Below, one piece after another: positions 43,421 through 51,638 of a DNA stretch of 64,000 nt. The translations under genes were made by a program, and so were the position numbers. The notes under the pieces were generated by a model. That model saw nothing but the letters and a program-made list of their open reading frames with translations, searched no databases and was not told the DNA's origin. Origin of the DNA: Fontibacterium temperatum (lineage in GTDB: Bacteria; Pseudomonadota; Alphaproteobacteria; Pelagibacterales; Pelagibacteraceae); the NCBI GenBank assembly GCA_964203055.1, contig CAXNKS010000001.1, positions 434,001 to 498,000 of the forward strand, in the 5' to 3' direction. The stretch's first letter is position 1, and each line of letters opens with the position of its first letter.

Positions 43421-44489
43421 AAATTTTATTCAGAGTTTTTAAAAATAAATTATTTTCTTTATTATTTCCAATGGTCACTCTTAGTGAATTGGGTAACCCA
43501 TAACCCTTCATTTTTCTTAATATAATCTTAGATTTGATAAATTTATCATAAACTTTATCCGCTGTTACTTGTTTATTGTCAAAACGCATTAAGAAAAAGT
43601 TCGCTACTGGAATATTTGTTAGAATTCCCAAATTTACAAAATTTTCGAAAAAAATATCAGCCCACTTACTATTGTGTTCTATATTCTTTTTTAACCAATT
43701 TTTATCGTTCATCGCCTCTACGCCGGCTACTTGTGCAGCTGAATTGACATTAAAAGGGGGCTTAATAAGCTTCATTGCAGAAATGATATTTTTTGACCCA
43801 TAACCCCAACCAAGTCTTAAACTAGCAAGACCATGTATTTTGGAGAAAGATCTAGTAATTAGAACATTACTGTAGCCTTTAAATAAATCTAAACCAGACA
43901 CATAATCCTTATTAATAACAAACTCAAAATAAGCGTCATCAACTACTAATAAAATATTACTACGTAATTTTTTTCTAAGTAATAACATTTCATTTTTATC
44001 TAAATATGTTCCTGTTGGATTGTTTGGATTAGCCAAAAAAACAATTTTAGTTTTAGAAGTTACGTTCGCTAATATTGAATTTATATTTGCCTTAAAATCA
44101 TCCTCTGGTGCTATAATAACTTTTCCACCGTGGATTTTAGTATAAATCCTGTACATCAAAAAACTATACTCAGTAACTATAACCTCATCATTTGGTTTTA
44201 AAAATAATTGACAGGCTAAGCTAATAATTTCGTCAGAACCATTACCAATAATAATATTATTGGGATTTAATTTTAAATTTTTGGATATCGATTGAATTAA
44301 AATATCTGAATTTCCATCTGGGTACCTATATAATTGTTTGCTACTTTTAATAAATGCATTGATGGCTTTTTTTGAAGGTCCTAAAGCAGATTCATTGGCA
44401 GAAAGTTTTATTGGATCTTTAATATTTTTTATCTGAGATAATCCACCTACATATTTTAAATTATTAAAATTTTTGAATTTTAGAACCAT
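43410..44489 (-). CDS. hisC: Histidinol-phosphate aminotransferase
   Basis: PLP aminotransferase of 359 residues. Motifs include LSANESALGPS near residue 28, NIIIGNGSDEIISLACQ, FLANPNNPTGTYL near 153 and SFSKIHGLASLRLGWG, which contains the PLP lysine, near 218. HisC-type enzymes beside tyrA often also transaminate prephenate or phenylpyruvate, so it may serve both histidine and aromatic synthesis. It is divergent from the SAM-II/metW unit. Confidence 0.93.
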   Translation of the reverse strand: MVLKFKNFNNLKYVGGLSQIKNIKDPIKLSANESALGPSKKAINAFIKSSKQLYRYPDGNSDILIQSISKNLKLNPNNIIIGNGSDEIISLACQLFLKPNDEVIVTEYSFLMYRIYTKIHGGKVIIAPEDDFKANINSILANVTSKTKIVFLANPNNPTGTYLDKNEMLLLRKKLRSNILLVVDDAYFEFVINKDYVSGLDLFKGYSNVLITRSFSKIHGLASLRLGWGYGSKNIISAMKLIKPPFNVNSAAQVAGVEAMNDKNWLKKNIEHNSKWADIFFENFVNLGILTNIPVANFFLMRFDNKQVTADKVYDKFIKSKIILRKMKGYGLPNSLRVTIGNNKENNLFLKTLNKIFDV

Positions 44490-44618
44490 ATTTTTATAAA
44501 CATTTACTGATTTTATTTTTTAATTAACACAATGCTATTATGGTTGATACTATTTATAAAAATAAATCTTATAAAATTTTTAAAAACAACAACAAGACAG
44601 TCAATAAAACTGAATAAA

Positions 44619-44647
44619 TTGACAATAAATTATGCCTAAGATAAAAA
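44619..44647 (+). promoter_or_regulatory. Promoter of the SAM-II/metW transcript
   Basis: TTGACA at 44619-44624, a 17-base spacer, then TAAAAA at 44642-44647. The -35 box is perfect and the -10 matches 4 of 6. The implied start falls at or just inside the beginning of the riboswitch. Confidence 0.6.
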
Positions 44648-44648
44648 T

Positions 44649-44697
44649 CACTTGCGCTGATTTACCGAATTGCGAGCGCACATAAACAGCTAAAAGG
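44649..44697 (+). ncRNA. SAM-II riboswitch
   Basis: S-adenosylmethionine aptamer of the SAM-II class, common in alphaproteobacteria. The conserved order is present: P1 arm TGCGCT (44653-44658), the GATTTACCGAATTGCG loop, the complementary P1 arm AGCGCA (44675-44680), then the pseudoknot strand AGCTAAAAGG. SAM binding usually masks the ribosome-binding site and lowers expression of methionine genes. The AAAGG element is about 33 bases from the metW ATG, which is rather far. Confidence 0.93.
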
Positions 44698-44704
44698 TAA
44701 AAAT

Positions 44705-44722
44705 CACTCCCAAGTGTTTTTT
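44705..44722 (+). terminator. Small hairpin and T6 run after the SAM-II aptamer
   Basis: CACT-CCCA-AGTG followed by six T. The sequence CAAGTG (44711-44716) is also the exact complement of CACTTG at 44649-44654, in the first bases of the aptamer. So either a short terminator or an alternative long-range pairing is possible between the aptamer and metW. Confidence 0.4.
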
Positions 44723-44729
44723 AATTTAA

Positions 44730-45332
44730 ATGAAACTAGAGTCAAAAATAGTAATAGATTTTATAAAGCCATTCACAAAAGTTCTTGATGTAGGTTGTGG
44801 TGACGGAAGTATTCTTCTTCATTTAAAAAAGGAAAAAAAAATTGATGCTAGAGGCATTGAAATTGATCACGAAAAAGTTAAAGAAAGTCTAAGCAAAGGT
44901 CTTTCTGTTGTCGAAGGCGATGCAGAAAAAGATTTGGTCAATTACCCAGATCAATCCTTTGATTATGTAATTCTAACTCAAACACTTCAAGCTTTTTACA
45001 AGCCTAGAAAAGTTTTGCATGAGCTTCTGAGGATAGGGAAAAACGCAATTGTTTCTATTCCTAATTTTGGCTACTGGAAAGTTAGATTTAGTTTACTTTT
45101 TAAAGGAAGAATGCCAGTTACAAAAACATTGCCTAATACATGGCATGATACACCTAATTTACATATGTGCACCATTAAAGATTTTTTTGATTTATGCCAT
45201 TCTGACAAAATTAATATAATAAAATCAATCGCGGTGACTCAAGATAGGTCTTCCGTGGTTTCAAATTTAAATTTAGAAATAAAAAATCTTTATTCCGAGT
45301 TTGGTATTTTTTTAATTAGTAAAAAAAACTAA
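44730..45332 (+). CDS. metW: MetW-like methyltransferase, methionine biosynthesis
   Basis: Protein of 200 residues with a class I SAM-dependent methyltransferase fold: VLDVGCGDGSILLHL near residue 18, VVEGDAEKDL and LTQTLQAFYKP. MetW is required with MetX to form O-acyl-homoserine in some proteobacteria. The SAM-II riboswitch upstream agrees with a role in methionine supply. metX, the usual immediate partner, is not in this window. An in-frame TAA directly before the ATG fixes the start. gloB follows 13 bases later. Confidence 0.92.
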   Translation: MKLESKIVIDFIKPFTKVLDVGCGDGSILLHLKKEKKIDARGIEIDHEKVKESLSKGLSVVEGDAEKDLVNYPDQSFDYVILTQTLQAFYKPRKVLHELLRIGKNAIVSIPNFGYWKVRFSLLFKGRMPVTKTLPNTWHDTPNLHMCTIKDFFDLCHSDKINIIKSIAVTQDRSSVVSNLNLEIKNLYSEFGIFLISKKN

Positions 45333-45345
45333 TTATTTTTTAATT

Positions 45346-46107
45346 ATGGATATTCATATTATTCCTTGTCTAAAAGATAATTATGCCTATATCGTTGAAA
45401 ATAAAGAAACTAAAAATGCATGTGTTGTTGATCCTTCTGAATCGGAGCCTGTTGTAAATTTTTTAAAAAAAAATAAATTAAATCTAAAATATATTTTAAA
45501 TACACATCATCATGCCGATCATATAAATGGGAATCTAGAGCTTAAAAAAAAATTTAATTCACAAATATTAGGTTTTGAAAAAGACAAAAATAGAATTCCA
45601 GGAATTGATATATTTTTAAATGATAAACAGATTTGGAATTTTGAAGGTTCTGATGTTTTAATAGAACATGTTCCTGGTCACACATCTGGACATATATTTT
45701 ATTATTTTAAAAATGAAGAATCCGTCTTTACTGGGGATACTTTATTTTCTTTTGGTTGCGGAAGATTATTTGAAGGTTCCTATTTAGAAATGGTAAACTC
45801 TTTAAAAAAAATTAGATCTTTACCGCCTAAAACAAAAATATTTTGTGGGCACGAATATACAATTAATAATCTAAAATTTTGTATGGAAATAGATAAAAAT
45901 AATTATCAATTAAAAGAAAAATATAATCAAATAAGTAGTAACATTAAAAATAAATTACCAAGCGTACCTTCTTATATAAGCGATGAGATAAAAATGAATA
46001 TTTTTTTAAAATTTGATGATTTAGAGTTTAAAAAAAGAATAGGGCTTGAAGATCTAAATGATGTAGATTTTTTTAAGAGGATTAGAGATCTAAAAGATAA
46101 CTTCTAA
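45346..46107 (+). CDS. gloB: Hydroxyacylglutathione hydrolase (glyoxalase II)
   Basis: Binuclear-metal hydrolase that releases D-lactate and glutathione from S-lactoylglutathione. It is 253 residues. It has the metallo-beta-lactamase metal motif THHHADHINGN near residue 53, VPGHTSGHIFY near 107, FTGDTLFSFGCGRLFEG near 130 and CGHEYTINNLKF near 166. The C-terminal HAGH domain is present. It shares the SAM-II-led transcript with metW, though gloB has no known link to methionine. Confidence 0.93.
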   Translation: MDIHIIPCLKDNYAYIVENKETKNACVVDPSESEPVVNFLKKNKLNLKYILNTHHHADHINGNLELKKKFNSQILGFEKDKNRIPGIDIFLNDKQIWNFEGSDVLIEHVPGHTSGHIFYYFKNEESVFTGDTLFSFGCGRLFEGSYLEMVNSLKKIRSLPPKTKIFCGHEYTINNLKFCMEIDKNNYQLKEKYNQISSNIKNKLPSVPSYISDEIKMNIFLKFDDLEFKKRIGLEDLNDVDFFKRIRDLKDNF

Positions 46108-46137
46108 AAACCAATACACCTGCTCATAATCACAATC

Positions 46138-46165
46138 TTGACAAGCTAAGGTGGCTATATATATT
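46138..46165 (+). promoter_or_regulatory. Promoter of the rplU operon
   Basis: Perfect -35 TTGACA (46138-46143), a 16-base spacer and -10 TATATT (46160-46165), 24 bases before the rplU ATG. This is the best sigma-70 type match noticed in the window and suits ribosomal-protein expression. Confidence 0.75.
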
Positions 46166-46189
46166 GCCCAGACCTAAAAGAAATTACAT

Positions 46190-46597
46190 ATGACTTTTGC
46201 AGTAATCAAAACCGGTGGTAAACAATATAAAGTGTCAGCTAATGATACTATTAGAGTTGAAAAGCTTGATGATGAGGCTGGTAAAAAATTTGAATTTAAA
46301 GAAGTTCTTTTAACAACGGACAATACAACAACAGAAATAGGCTCTCCAATGATCGACGGGGCTTATGTTGAAGCTGAACTTTTAAAACAAGCGAGAAATG
46401 ACAAAGTTATTATTTTTAAAAAAAGAAGAAGACAAAATTCAAGAAGAAAACGTGGACATAGACAACATGTTTCAATAGTGAAAATTTTAAAGATTTATGG
46501 TAAAAGTGGAAAACTTTTAGCTGAAGCTAAAGATGCTACTGTAGAAAAAAAAACTTCAGAAAAAAAAGTTGAAGCTAAAGTAACTGCTAAAAAATAG
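46190..46597 (+). CDS. rplU: 50S ribosomal protein L21
   Basis: Large-subunit protein, 135 residues. The conserved body starts FAVIKTGGKQYKV and includes VIIFKKRRRQNSRRKRGHRQ. The C-terminal 30 residues are an added Lys/Ala/Glu-rich tail (about 105-135), longer than in the usual 103-residue L21. It is followed within 10 bases by rpmA, the universal L21-L27 pairing. Confidence 0.97.
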   Translation: MTFAVIKTGGKQYKVSANDTIRVEKLDDEAGKKFEFKEVLLTTDNTTTEIGSPMIDGAYVEAELLKQARNDKVIIFKKRRRQNSRRKRGHRQHVSIVKILKIYGKSGKLLAEAKDATVEKKTSEKKVEAKVTAKK

Positions 46598-46607
46598 ATA
46601 ATAAAAA

Positions 46608-46862
46608 ATGGCAACAAAAAAAGCTGGTGGCTCGACGAAAAACGGACGCGATAGTGCTGGAAGGCGACTAGGCGTTAAAAAATTTGGCGGTCAATCCGTA
46701 ATAGCTGGAAATATTATTATGAGACAGAGAGGAACAAAAATGTTCCCTGGAGATAATGTTGGTATGGGAAAAGATCATACCATTTTTTCTAAAGTAAACG
46801 GCGTAGTAAAATTCGAGACGAAGAAACTCGGAAGAACTTACATTTCAGTAGTCCCTCAATAA
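46608..46862 (+). CDS. rpmA: 50S ribosomal protein L27
   Basis: Large-subunit protein of 84 residues that reaches the peptidyl transferase centre. N-terminal ATKKAGGSTKNGRDSAGRRL and the following KFGGQSVIAGNIIMRQRG are diagnostic. It is followed by a strong terminator before obgE, which separates abundant ribosomal transcripts from the downstream GTPase. Confidence 0.97.
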   Translation: MATKKAGGSTKNGRDSAGRRLGVKKFGGQSVIAGNIIMRQRGTKMFPGDNVGMGKDHTIFSKVNGVVKFETKKLGRTYISVVPQ

Positions 46863-46864
46863 AC

Positions 46865-46893
46865 TCAGTTTATTTTTAAACTGAGATTTTTAT
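46865..46893 (+). terminator. Intrinsic terminator after rpmA
   Basis: CTCAGTTTA and TAAACTGAG form a 9-bp stem with a TTTT loop, directly followed by ATTTTT. It starts just after the rpmA stop. Read-through or a promoter inside the next 23 bases would be needed for obgE. Confidence 0.85.
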
Positions 46894-46915
46894 TAATAAT
46901 CAATAATATGGTTGT

Positions 46916-47884
46916 ATGAAATTTTTAGATCAAGTTAAAATTATGATTAAGGCCGGAGACGGAGGAAACGGTTGCGTTGCCTTTCGAAGAGAAAAATTTA
47001 TTGAATTCGGAGGACCTTACGGAGGCGATGGTGGTGCCGGAGGATCAATAATTGTCAAAGCCGTAAATGGTTTGAATACTTTGGTTGATTTTCGTTTTGC
47101 ACAACACCATAAAGCTCAAAATGGATTTAATGGCTCTGGAAATAATAAAAGAGGACTATCAGGAAAAGATTTAATTTTGAGAGTTCCTGTTGGAACCCAA
47201 ATATATGAAGAAGATAAAAAAACATTATTATTTGATCTAATAAAAGAAGATCAAGAATATGTCATAGCTAAAGGTGGTAACGGTGGGCTTGGTAATTCTA
47301 AATTTAAAAGTTCGACTAATAGATCTCCAAGAAAATTTACTTATGGAAAAAAAGGAGAAGAATTTATACTTTGGCTTGAATTAAAATTAATTGCTGATGT
47401 TGGAATTATTGGTTTTCCAAATGCCGGTAAGTCCAGTTTGCTTTCAATATCAACAAGAGCAAGACCAAAGATTGCTAATTATCCTTTTACAACTCTAAAC
47501 CCAAATCTTGGAGTTGTTTTTATTGATAATAAAGAAATAATTATTGCTGATATACCCGGTCTAATTGAGGGTGCTCATAGTGGTTCCGGTTTAGGCGATA
47601 AATTTTTAAAACATATAGAAAGATGCAAAAGCATTATTCATATGATTGATATTAATGAAGACGATTTAGTTGATAAATATAACATTATTAGAAATGAACT
47701 TAAGGAATTTAACCCTGAATTAATAAAAAAAAGAGAACTTATTGTATTTAATAAGATTGATTTAATAGATGAGGAAGAAAAGAAAGAAAAAATAATGAAT
47801 TTTACTAAAAAAATTAAGAAAAAAGTTTATGATATATCTGTTGAAAAAAAAATTAATGTAAAAAATTTATTGCGAGCTATTTAA
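46916..47884 (+). CDS. obgE: GTPase ObgE/CgtA
   Basis: Ribosome-assembly GTPase of 322 residues. The Gly-rich Obg fold is at the start (DQVKIMIKAGDGGNGCVAF and GGPYGGDGGAGGSI). The G domain has GFPNAGKSSLL (G1), DIPGLIEGA (G3) and NKIDL (G4). It lies in the standard rplU-rpmA-obgE order. It lacks the extra C-terminal OCT domain found in some species. The ATG of proB follows its stop directly. Confidence 0.96.
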   Translation: MKFLDQVKIMIKAGDGGNGCVAFRREKFIEFGGPYGGDGGAGGSIIVKAVNGLNTLVDFRFAQHHKAQNGFNGSGNNKRGLSGKDLILRVPVGTQIYEEDKKTLLFDLIKEDQEYVIAKGGNGGLGNSKFKSSTNRSPRKFTYGKKGEEFILWLELKLIADVGIIGFPNAGKSSLLSISTRARPKIANYPFTTLNPNLGVVFIDNKEIIIADIPGLIEGAHSGSGLGDKFLKHIERCKSIIHMIDINEDDLVDKYNIIRNELKEFNPELIKKRELIVFNKIDLIDEEEKKEKIMNFTKKIKKKVYDISVEKKINVKNLLRAI

Positions 47885-48997
47885 ATGGACATTTTAAAAT
47901 ACAAGACCATTGTAATAAAAATAGGCTCTAGTCTTATTGTTGACGGAAAAAACAGAATAAAAAAAAATTGGTTCAATAAATTAATAGAAGATATTAATTT
48001 TTTAATACAAAAAAATAAGCAAATTATTATTGTCTCTTCAGGAGCAATTGCTCTTGGCTGCGATTTATTAAAAATTAATAAAAAAAATACCAAATTAAGC
48101 CAATTTCAAGCAATAGCAGCTATTGGCCAAATTGAATTAATTAATCTTTTTAAAAAAGCATTTGAAAAGAAAAAAATAAAAATTTCTCAAATATTGCTTA
48201 CTCTGGAAGATACAGAAGAAAGAAGAAGATCTTTAAATGCAAAAGAAACAATCAATAACTTATTAAAAATGTCTGTAATACCAATTGTAAATGAAAACGA
48301 TACAGTTGCGACTTCAGAAATAAGATATGGCGATAATGATAGACTGGCAGCAAGAGTTGCTCAAATATGCAACGCTGATTGTTTAATCATGCTTTCAGAC
48401 ATTGATGGACTTTATTCTGCTGATCCAAAGAAAAATAAGAGTGCAAAAATAATTAAAAAAGTAACACTCATTGATAAGTCTATAGAAGCGCTCGCTTCTG
48501 AAAGCATCAGCTCTTATGGAACTGGTGGAATGATAACTAAAATTAAGGCTGCAAAGATTTGTATGCAGTCTGGATGTGATATGATTTTAACGAGCGGGAT
48601 GATTAATAATCCTATTAAAAATATTATTAAAAATAAAAATTATACTTTATTTGAATCTCAATCATCATCCTTGAATGCAAAAAAACAATGGATTTTAAAT
48701 TCCATTGCAACCAAAGGTTCGATTATGATTGATGAAGGTGCTGAAAAAGCATTAAAAAACGGAAAAAGTCTTTTGCCAATAGGAGTAACTGCAATTGAAG
48801 GAAATTTTAATCGCGGTGACGCTGTTTATATTATAAATTCAAAAAATAAACGTATAGCAACAGGTATTAGTGCTTACTCTAGTTTGGATGCTAAAAAAAT
48901 CGCTGGGTTTAAAACTGATAAAATTAAAGAAATATTAGGATATGTTAGCCGAGGAGAAATGGTTCATATAGATAATTTAGTTTATCAAGCCGAATAA
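47885..48997 (+). CDS. proB: Glutamate 5-kinase with PUA domain
   Basis: First step of proline synthesis, phosphorylating glutamate. It is 370 residues. The amino-acid-kinase part has VIKIGSSLIVDG, VSSGAIALGCDLL, NENDTVAT, RYGDNDRLAARVAQI and GTGGMITKIKAA. A C-terminal PUA domain (about 275-370) includes KGSIMIDEGAEKAL. It is contiguous with obgE and proA, giving a proBA unit. Confidence 0.96.
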   Translation: MDILKYKTIVIKIGSSLIVDGKNRIKKNWFNKLIEDINFLIQKNKQIIIVSSGAIALGCDLLKINKKNTKLSQFQAIAAIGQIELINLFKKAFEKKKIKISQILLTLEDTEERRRSLNAKETINNLLKMSVIPIVNENDTVATSEIRYGDNDRLAARVAQICNADCLIMLSDIDGLYSADPKKNKSAKIIKKVTLIDKSIEALASESISSYGTGGMITKIKAAKICMQSGCDMILTSGMINNPIKNIIKNKNYTLFESQSSSLNAKKQWILNSIATKGSIMIDEGAEKALKNGKSLLPIGVTAIEGNFNRGDAVYIINSKNKRIATGISAYSSLDAKKIAGFKTDKIKEILGYVSRGEMVHIDNLVYQAE

Positions 48998-49002
48998 ATT
49001 TT

Positions 49003-50265
49003 ATGAGCAATAGTTATTTAGATAGAATAGGTTTAAATGCTTTAAACGCATCAAAAGATTTGGCGCTTTTAAACGAAAAGAAAAAAAATAAAGTTCTTAC
49101 AGATTTTTATAAAAATCTAAAATCAAATAAAAAAAAGATCTTAGCAGCAAATAAAATTGATGTTTTAAAGGCTAACAAAAAAAATCTTAGCAAAAATTTA
49201 ATTGATCGACTAATTCTTAATGAAAATAAAATTAACTATATAATTAAGTCCATCCAAGAAGTTATTAAGCTTAAGGATCCAACTCAAAAAATAATATCAA
49301 AATGGAAAAGGCCTAACGGGATGGCAATTAATAAATATACAGTTCCTATTGGCGTTATCGGAGTAATATACGAATCTAGACCAAACGTTACTTCAGATGT
49401 AGCAACTTTATGTTTTAAGTCTGGAAATGCAGTTATTTTAAGGGGTGGAAGCGAAGCTATTCAGACAAATAAAGTTATTTCTGAATATTTTAAAAAATCT
49501 TTAAGAAAAAATAACATTAACGAAAATTGCGTTCAATTAATTAATAACACAAATAGAAAATTAGTTGATTATATGCTTTCAAAAATGGAAAGGTTTATTG
49601 ACGTTATTATTCCAAGAGGAGGAAAAAACTTGGTCAAAAAAGTTCAAACAATGTCCAATATTCCAACTATTGGCCATCTAGAAGGATTGTGTCATGTCTA
49701 TATTGATAGGTACGCAGATTTAAACATGGCAAAAAAAATTACGCTAAACGCTAAAATGAGAAATACTAGTATATGTGGCGCTGCAGAAACTTTGTTAATT
49801 GATAAGGCTTGTGTAAAAACTCATTTAAAACCAATATTGCAATTATTAAGTATTAGTGGATGTAAAATTATTGGTGATCAAATCACCAAAAAAAATTATA
49901 CGAATTCTAATATTTCTTTAGCAACAGAACAGGATTGGAAAACAGAATATTTAGACTCTATAATCTCAGTGAAGATTGTGAGTGGGATAGATGAGGCAAT
50001 TGCACACATTAATAAATACGGGACACGTCATACTGATAGTATTGTTACTAATAATAAAAAGAATGCTTCATTATTCTTGTCTAAAGTTAACAGTGCAATA
50101 GTTTTGCACAATGCTTCTACTCAATTTGCAGACGGAAATGAGTTTGGTTTTGGAGCAGAAGTTGGAATATCTACAAACAAATTGCATCCTCGAGGACCAG
50201 TTGGACTTGAGCAGCTTGTAACTTATAAATATCTAGTAAAAGGTAATGGACAAATTAGACCTTAA
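49003..50265 (+). CDS. proA: Glutamate-5-semialdehyde dehydrogenase (gamma-glutamyl phosphate reductase)
   Basis: NADPH-dependent second step of proline synthesis, 420 residues. Family motifs are PIGVIGVIYESRPNVTSD near residue 116, KSGNAVILRGGSEA, the catalytic cysteine in NTSICGAAETLL near 255, and the C-terminal FGFGAEVGISTNKLHPRGPVG. It is 5 bases after proB. A TAA-ending gap of 18 bases separates it from nadD. Confidence 0.97.
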   Translation: MSNSYLDRIGLNALNASKDLALLNEKKKNKVLTDFYKNLKSNKKKILAANKIDVLKANKKNLSKNLIDRLILNENKINYIIKSIQEVIKLKDPTQKIISKWKRPNGMAINKYTVPIGVIGVIYESRPNVTSDVATLCFKSGNAVILRGGSEAIQTNKVISEYFKKSLRKNNINENCVQLINNTNRKLVDYMLSKMERFIDVIIPRGGKNLVKKVQTMSNIPTIGHLEGLCHVYIDRYADLNMAKKITLNAKMRNTSICGAAETLLIDKACVKTHLKPILQLLSISGCKIIGDQITKKNYTNSNISLATEQDWKTEYLDSIISVKIVSGIDEAIAHINKYGTRHTDSIVTNNKKNASLFLSKVNSAIVLHNASTQFADGNEFGFGAEVGISTNKLHPRGPVGLEQLVTYKYLVKGNGQIRP

Positions 50266-50283
50266 TATTTTTATTAAATTATA

Positions 50284-50847
50284 ATGAAAATTGGTATTCT
50301 TGGTGGAACTTTTGACCCACCTCATATTGGGCATTTAAATATTTCATTGGAGGCAGTTAAAAGATTCCAATTAAATAAAGTTATATGGCTTGTTACAAAA
50401 AAAAATCCTTTAAAAAAAAGTAACTCAGAAAATAATATTTCTAGCAGAATAAAATTATGCAATGATTTTATAAAAAAAAATAAAAATATAATTAAAGTTC
50501 AGTATACTGAAGAAGAAACCGGATCAAATTTCTTATTTGATAATATAAACTACATAATTAACAAATCTGCAGATCATAAATATTATTTTATTATGGGCGC
50601 TGATAGTTTTGTTAAATTTAATCAATGGAAAAAATATAATGAAATTTTAAATAAACTATCCATTATTGTGATGAATAGACCTGAATTCTCAATAAAATCA
50701 TTAAATTCTATAGCTGCAAAAAAGCTCGAAAAATACAAATCTTTAAATTTAGTTTCAAAAGATAAACAACATAGATGGTATTTTTTAAGCACAAAAGGTA
50801 TGAATATTTCATCATCAAAAATAAAAAAAACAATTAATGCAAATTAA
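50284..50847 (+). CDS. nadD: Nicotinate-nucleotide adenylyltransferase
   Basis: Adenylates nicotinate mononucleotide in NAD synthesis. It is 187 residues. The nucleotidyltransferase signature GILGGTFDPPHIGHLNIS lies at the N-terminus, FIMGADSFVKFNQW near residue 95, and the ISSSKIKKTI motif at the end. It overlaps rsfS by 11 bases. The nadD-rsfS-rlmH order is highly conserved in bacteria. Confidence 0.96.
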   Translation: MKIGILGGTFDPPHIGHLNISLEAVKRFQLNKVIWLVTKKNPLKKSNSENNISSRIKLCNDFIKKNKNIIKVQYTEEETGSNFLFDNINYIINKSADHKYYFIMGADSFVKFNQWKKYNEILNKLSIIVMNRPEFSIKSLNSIAAKKLEKYKSLNLVSKDKQHRWYFLSTKGMNISSSKIKKTINAN

Positions 50848-51193
50848 AAAAAAAGAAGTCCTTCTAAAAGAAATAATTAAAATTCTTGATGATAATAAAG
50901 CAAAAGACATCGTAACTATTGATCTTGCAAACAAAAGTTCTATTGCTGACTATATGATTGTCGCAAGCGGAACATCTTCTAGGCACATTCAGTCTGTTTC
51001 TGAAAATACAATTGAAGAATTAAAAAAAATGGGAATTAAGGGTTGCAAAGTTGAGGGTAGAGATAGTGATAACTGGAAGCTAATTGATGCAATTGATGTT
51101 ATAGTTCACATTTTTCACCATGAACAAAGAAAAAATTATGAGTTGGAAAAAATGTGGGCTGATATTATTCCAAATCAAAAAATCTTTGTTTAA
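50837..51193 (+). CDS. rsfS: Ribosome silencing factor RsfS
   Basis: Binds L14 and blocks subunit joining when nutrients are limiting. It is 118 residues. Family motifs are KAKDIVTIDLANKSSIADYM, ASGTSSRHIQSVSE and the late IVHIFHHEQRKNYELEKMW. It starts inside the 3' end of nadD and its stop overlaps the rlmH ATG (TAATG), so the three genes are probably coupled. Confidence 0.95.
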   Translation: MQIKKKEVLLKEIIKILDDNKAKDIVTIDLANKSSIADYMIVASGTSSRHIQSVSENTIEELKKMGIKGCKVEGRDSDNWKLIDAIDVIVHIFHHEQRKNYELEKMWADIIPNQKIFV

Positions 51194-51636
51194 TGAAAAT
51201 TAAAATCCTTTGTTTAGGAAGATTAAACAAAGATGAAGAAAATGAGCTGTGCAAAAGGTATGAAGGCAGGCTCAAAAGTTTAAAAAATAGTGGAATCACT
51301 AATTTTGCAATTGAACATATTTCAAAAAAAGAGCTTGAAAATATAATTAAAAATAAAAAAGAAAAAAAAATTATATTTCTTAGTGAAAGCGGACAAGATC
51401 TTAATACTGAGAACTTTTGCAAAAAATTAAAAAAACTAATTATCTCATCAATTAAAGAAATATTATTTATTATTGGAGAACCAGAAGGTTTTAAAAAAAA
51501 CCTAAATAAAGAAAGCTTTGAAGAAATATGTCTTAGCAAACTTACTTTTACCCACTCTTTGACTAGAGTAATACTTACCGAACAAATTTACAGATGTGCT
51601 ACAATTATGGTAAACCATCCCTATCATAGACAATAA
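51193..51636 (+). CDS. rlmH: 23S rRNA pseudouridine1915 N3-methyltransferase RlmH
   Basis: SPOUT methyltransferase acting on 70S ribosomes, 147 residues. The conserved knot motifs are FLSESGQDLNTENF, FIIGEPEGFKK and the C-terminal LTFTHSLTRVILTEQIYRCATI followed by the invariant NHPYHRQ end. The terminal residues are exactly those expected, so the gene is complete. Confidence 0.96.
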   Translation: MKIKILCLGRLNKDEENELCKRYEGRLKSLKNSGITNFAIEHISKKELENIIKNKKEKKIIFLSESGQDLNTENFCKKLKKLIISSIKEILFIIGEPEGFKKNLNKESFEEICLSKLTFTHSLTRVILTEQIYRCATIMVNHPYHRQ

Positions 51637-51638
51637 TA

